Origin: DATAYF01 sp036272735
Lineage (GTDB): Bacteria > Chloroflexota > Ktedonobacteria > Ktedonobacterales > Ktedonobacteraceae
Direction of reading: 5' to 3'
Assembly (NCBI GenBank): GCA_036272735.1
Contig: DATAYF010000345.1
Span: 1 to 5,519 of the forward strand
Length of the DNA stretch: 5,519 nt
In this document: positions 4,945 through 5,519 of the stretch, one piece after another
How the letters are laid out: each line of letters begins with the position of its first letter
How positions within the stretch are numbered: position 1 is the stretch's first letter
Program-made: the position numbers and the translations under genes
Notes under the pieces: model-generated
Seen by the model: only the letters and a program-made list of their open reading frames with translations
Database searches by the model: none
Told to the model about the DNA's origin: nothing

Positions 4945-5007
4945 CTGCTCAAGCTCGGTGATGACCCTTCGCGAGTCCTTTTCACCAGTCGCATTATCGT
5001 ACCTTAG
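4831..5007 (+). CDS. Doubtful 58-residue open frame with a good ribosome binding site
   Basis: The frame runs from ATG 4831 to TAG 5005-5007. GGAGG at 4817-4821 is 9 nt upstream, which is good spacing. The product (starting MRLTTVVVFCRRLVARF) is basic and proline/alanine-rich, and I recognise no domain. Codon third positions show little bias, which argues against long-term coding. The ATG sits at the foot of the 4794/4841 inverted repeat, whose loop holds the Shine-Dalgarno sequence. It may be a chance frame, a remnant of a degraded gene, or a small unknown protein. Confidence 0.2.
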   Translation: MRLTTVVVFCRRLVARFVPPRIAMQVAAGPPARAGEPALLKLGDDPSRVLFTSRIIVP

Positions 5008-5022
5008 CGTTGTTTTTCGGGC

Positions 5023-5187
5023 TCTCCCTCACTTTGCGTGAAAACTCTACCGTATAGACAAAGCCAGGCGAGATGAACGGACGCACGCTCCTGGCCTCTC
5101 TTTTGACCAATCTGCTTTTGGGGGTCAGAATCAGGCAAAGTGCAACATCATGCGCCTACGGCGCATGATGTTGCAAAGTGAGGGAGA
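5023..5187. repeat. 165-bp segment bounded by 15-bp inverted repeats with an internal 16-bp hairpin
   Basis: TCTCCCTCACTTTGC at 5023-5037 is the exact reverse complement of 5173-5187. Inside are GCCAGG at 5063-5068 with CCTGGC at 5090-5095, and the long hairpin at 5141-5175. GCAAAGTG occurs twice, at 5135-5142 and 5173-5180, on either side of that hairpin, so the left arm could pair with either copy. No gene lies within. A small non-autonomous mobile element or a structured RNA would both fit. No target duplication is evident. Confidence 0.5.
5141..5175. terminator. Perfect 16-bp hairpin, possible bidirectional terminator between convergent genes
   Basis: TGCAACATCATGCGCC at 5141-5156 and its exact complement at 5160-5175 leave a 3-nt loop (TAC). 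It lies between the P450 (+) and the UvrA-like gene (-), about 95 bp past the stop of the latter. That position suits a shared terminator, but neither side has a real T-run (only CTTTG on the minus strand). It may instead be a structural part of the 5023-5187 element. Confidence 0.4.
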
Positions 5188-5270
5188 ACCACTTCATTTC
5201 AAAATTTACAGGAATGGAGTTCTGATTCAGCCATCCATCTCGAAGAGAAATGGGTCTGGCGAACGAATGC

Positions 5271-5519
5271 TCACATTCGCCCCCACACCTCATTGCGCAG
5301 GTACGCGCTTGTCAGCGATTGTTCGCAATCCAGCAATTGCTGCGGCGTGCCCTCGAACATGACTCTACCACCCTTGTTGCCGCCTTCGGGACCCATATCG
5401 ATGATCCAATCGGCGTTCTTGATAATCGCCAGGTTGTGCTCGATGACCATCACCGTATTTCCGGCATCCGCCAGCCGATTGATGAGAGCGAGCAGATGGC
5501 TAATATCTGACATGTGCAG
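5271..5519 (-). CDS. UvrA or UvrA-like excinuclease subunit, C-terminal end, partial
   Basis: The frame is open from the window edge to TGA (5273-5271) and gives 82 residues. It begins LHMSDI, so the ATG at 5513 is internal and not the start. The segment LINRLADAGNTVMVIEHNLAIIKNADWIIDMGPEGG, with the following GG(R)VMFEGTPQQLL, is the characteristic end of the second UvrA ATPase domain: the H-loop histidine is in VIEHN, followed by the conserved ADWIIDxGPEGG block. UvrA recognises DNA lesions in nucleotide excision repair. UvrA paralogues such as DrrC protect against DNA-binding antibiotics. The LHM form of the D-loop region leans slightly to a paralogue, but this fragment cannot decide. It is convergent with the P450, so it belongs to a different transcript. 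The C-terminal tail after the ATPase fold is short. Confidence 0.88.
   Translation of the reverse strand: MHMSDISHLLALINRLADAGNTVMVIEHNLAIIKNADWIIDMGPEGGNKGGRVMFEGTPQQLLDCEQSLTSAYLRNEVWGRM

Noticed and set aside
1..5519. tRNA, rRNA or known riboswitch genes
   Set aside because: No cloverleaf, rRNA-like segment or recognisable riboswitch core was seen on either strand by eye.

Overview
The window looks like chromosomal DNA of a moderately GC-rich, soil-type bacterium. A Ktedonobacteria-like member of the Chloroflexota is my best guess. It rests on the style of the regulatory genes (DUF2089, SHOCT-like microprotein, 29-residue repeats) next to a DrrAB-type exporter and a bacterial P450. That is an impression from family knowledge, not a database match.

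Layout: (1) Bases 1-178 are the last 58 codons of an enolase-superfamily (mandelate racemase/muconate lactonizing type) gene on the + strand. (2) Bases 179-537 hold no gene, but contain a 165-bp element bounded by perfect 18-bp inverted repeats. (3) Bases 538-1557 are a compact minus-strand operon. In transcription order it encodes a 49-residue SHOCT-like microprotein (1557-1408), a protein made almost wholly of 29-residue tandem repeats (1395-946), and a DUF2089-type HTH protein that has lost all four zinc-ribbon cysteines (906-538). (4) Bases 1558-1898 are an AT-rich divergent control region. It has one plausible sigma70-type promoter facing each way, an 11-bp inverted repeat at the minus-strand start site, and five TAGCAA/TTGCTA boxes around the plus-strand promoter. 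(5) Bases 1899-4779 are a plus-strand operon: DrrA-like ABC ATPase, DrrB-like ABC-2 permease (stop and start abut), then a cytochrome P450 82 bp later. (6) Bases 4780-5270 hold no convincing gene but are rich in inverted repeats. These include a second 165-bp segment bounded by 15-bp inverted repeats that contains a perfect 16-bp hairpin. (7) Bases 5271-5519 are the C-terminal end of a UvrA or UvrA-like gene on the minus strand, cut by the window edge.

How it may work together (inference): the ABC pair probably exports a small hydrophobic or toxic molecule, and the P450 may oxidise that molecule or a precursor. The divergent small-protein operon contains an HTH protein and shares its control region, so it is a candidate for regulating the exporter. 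The most unusual items are the cysteine-free DUF2089 protein in an operon of split small domains, the boxed divergent promoter region, and the two inverted-repeat elements.
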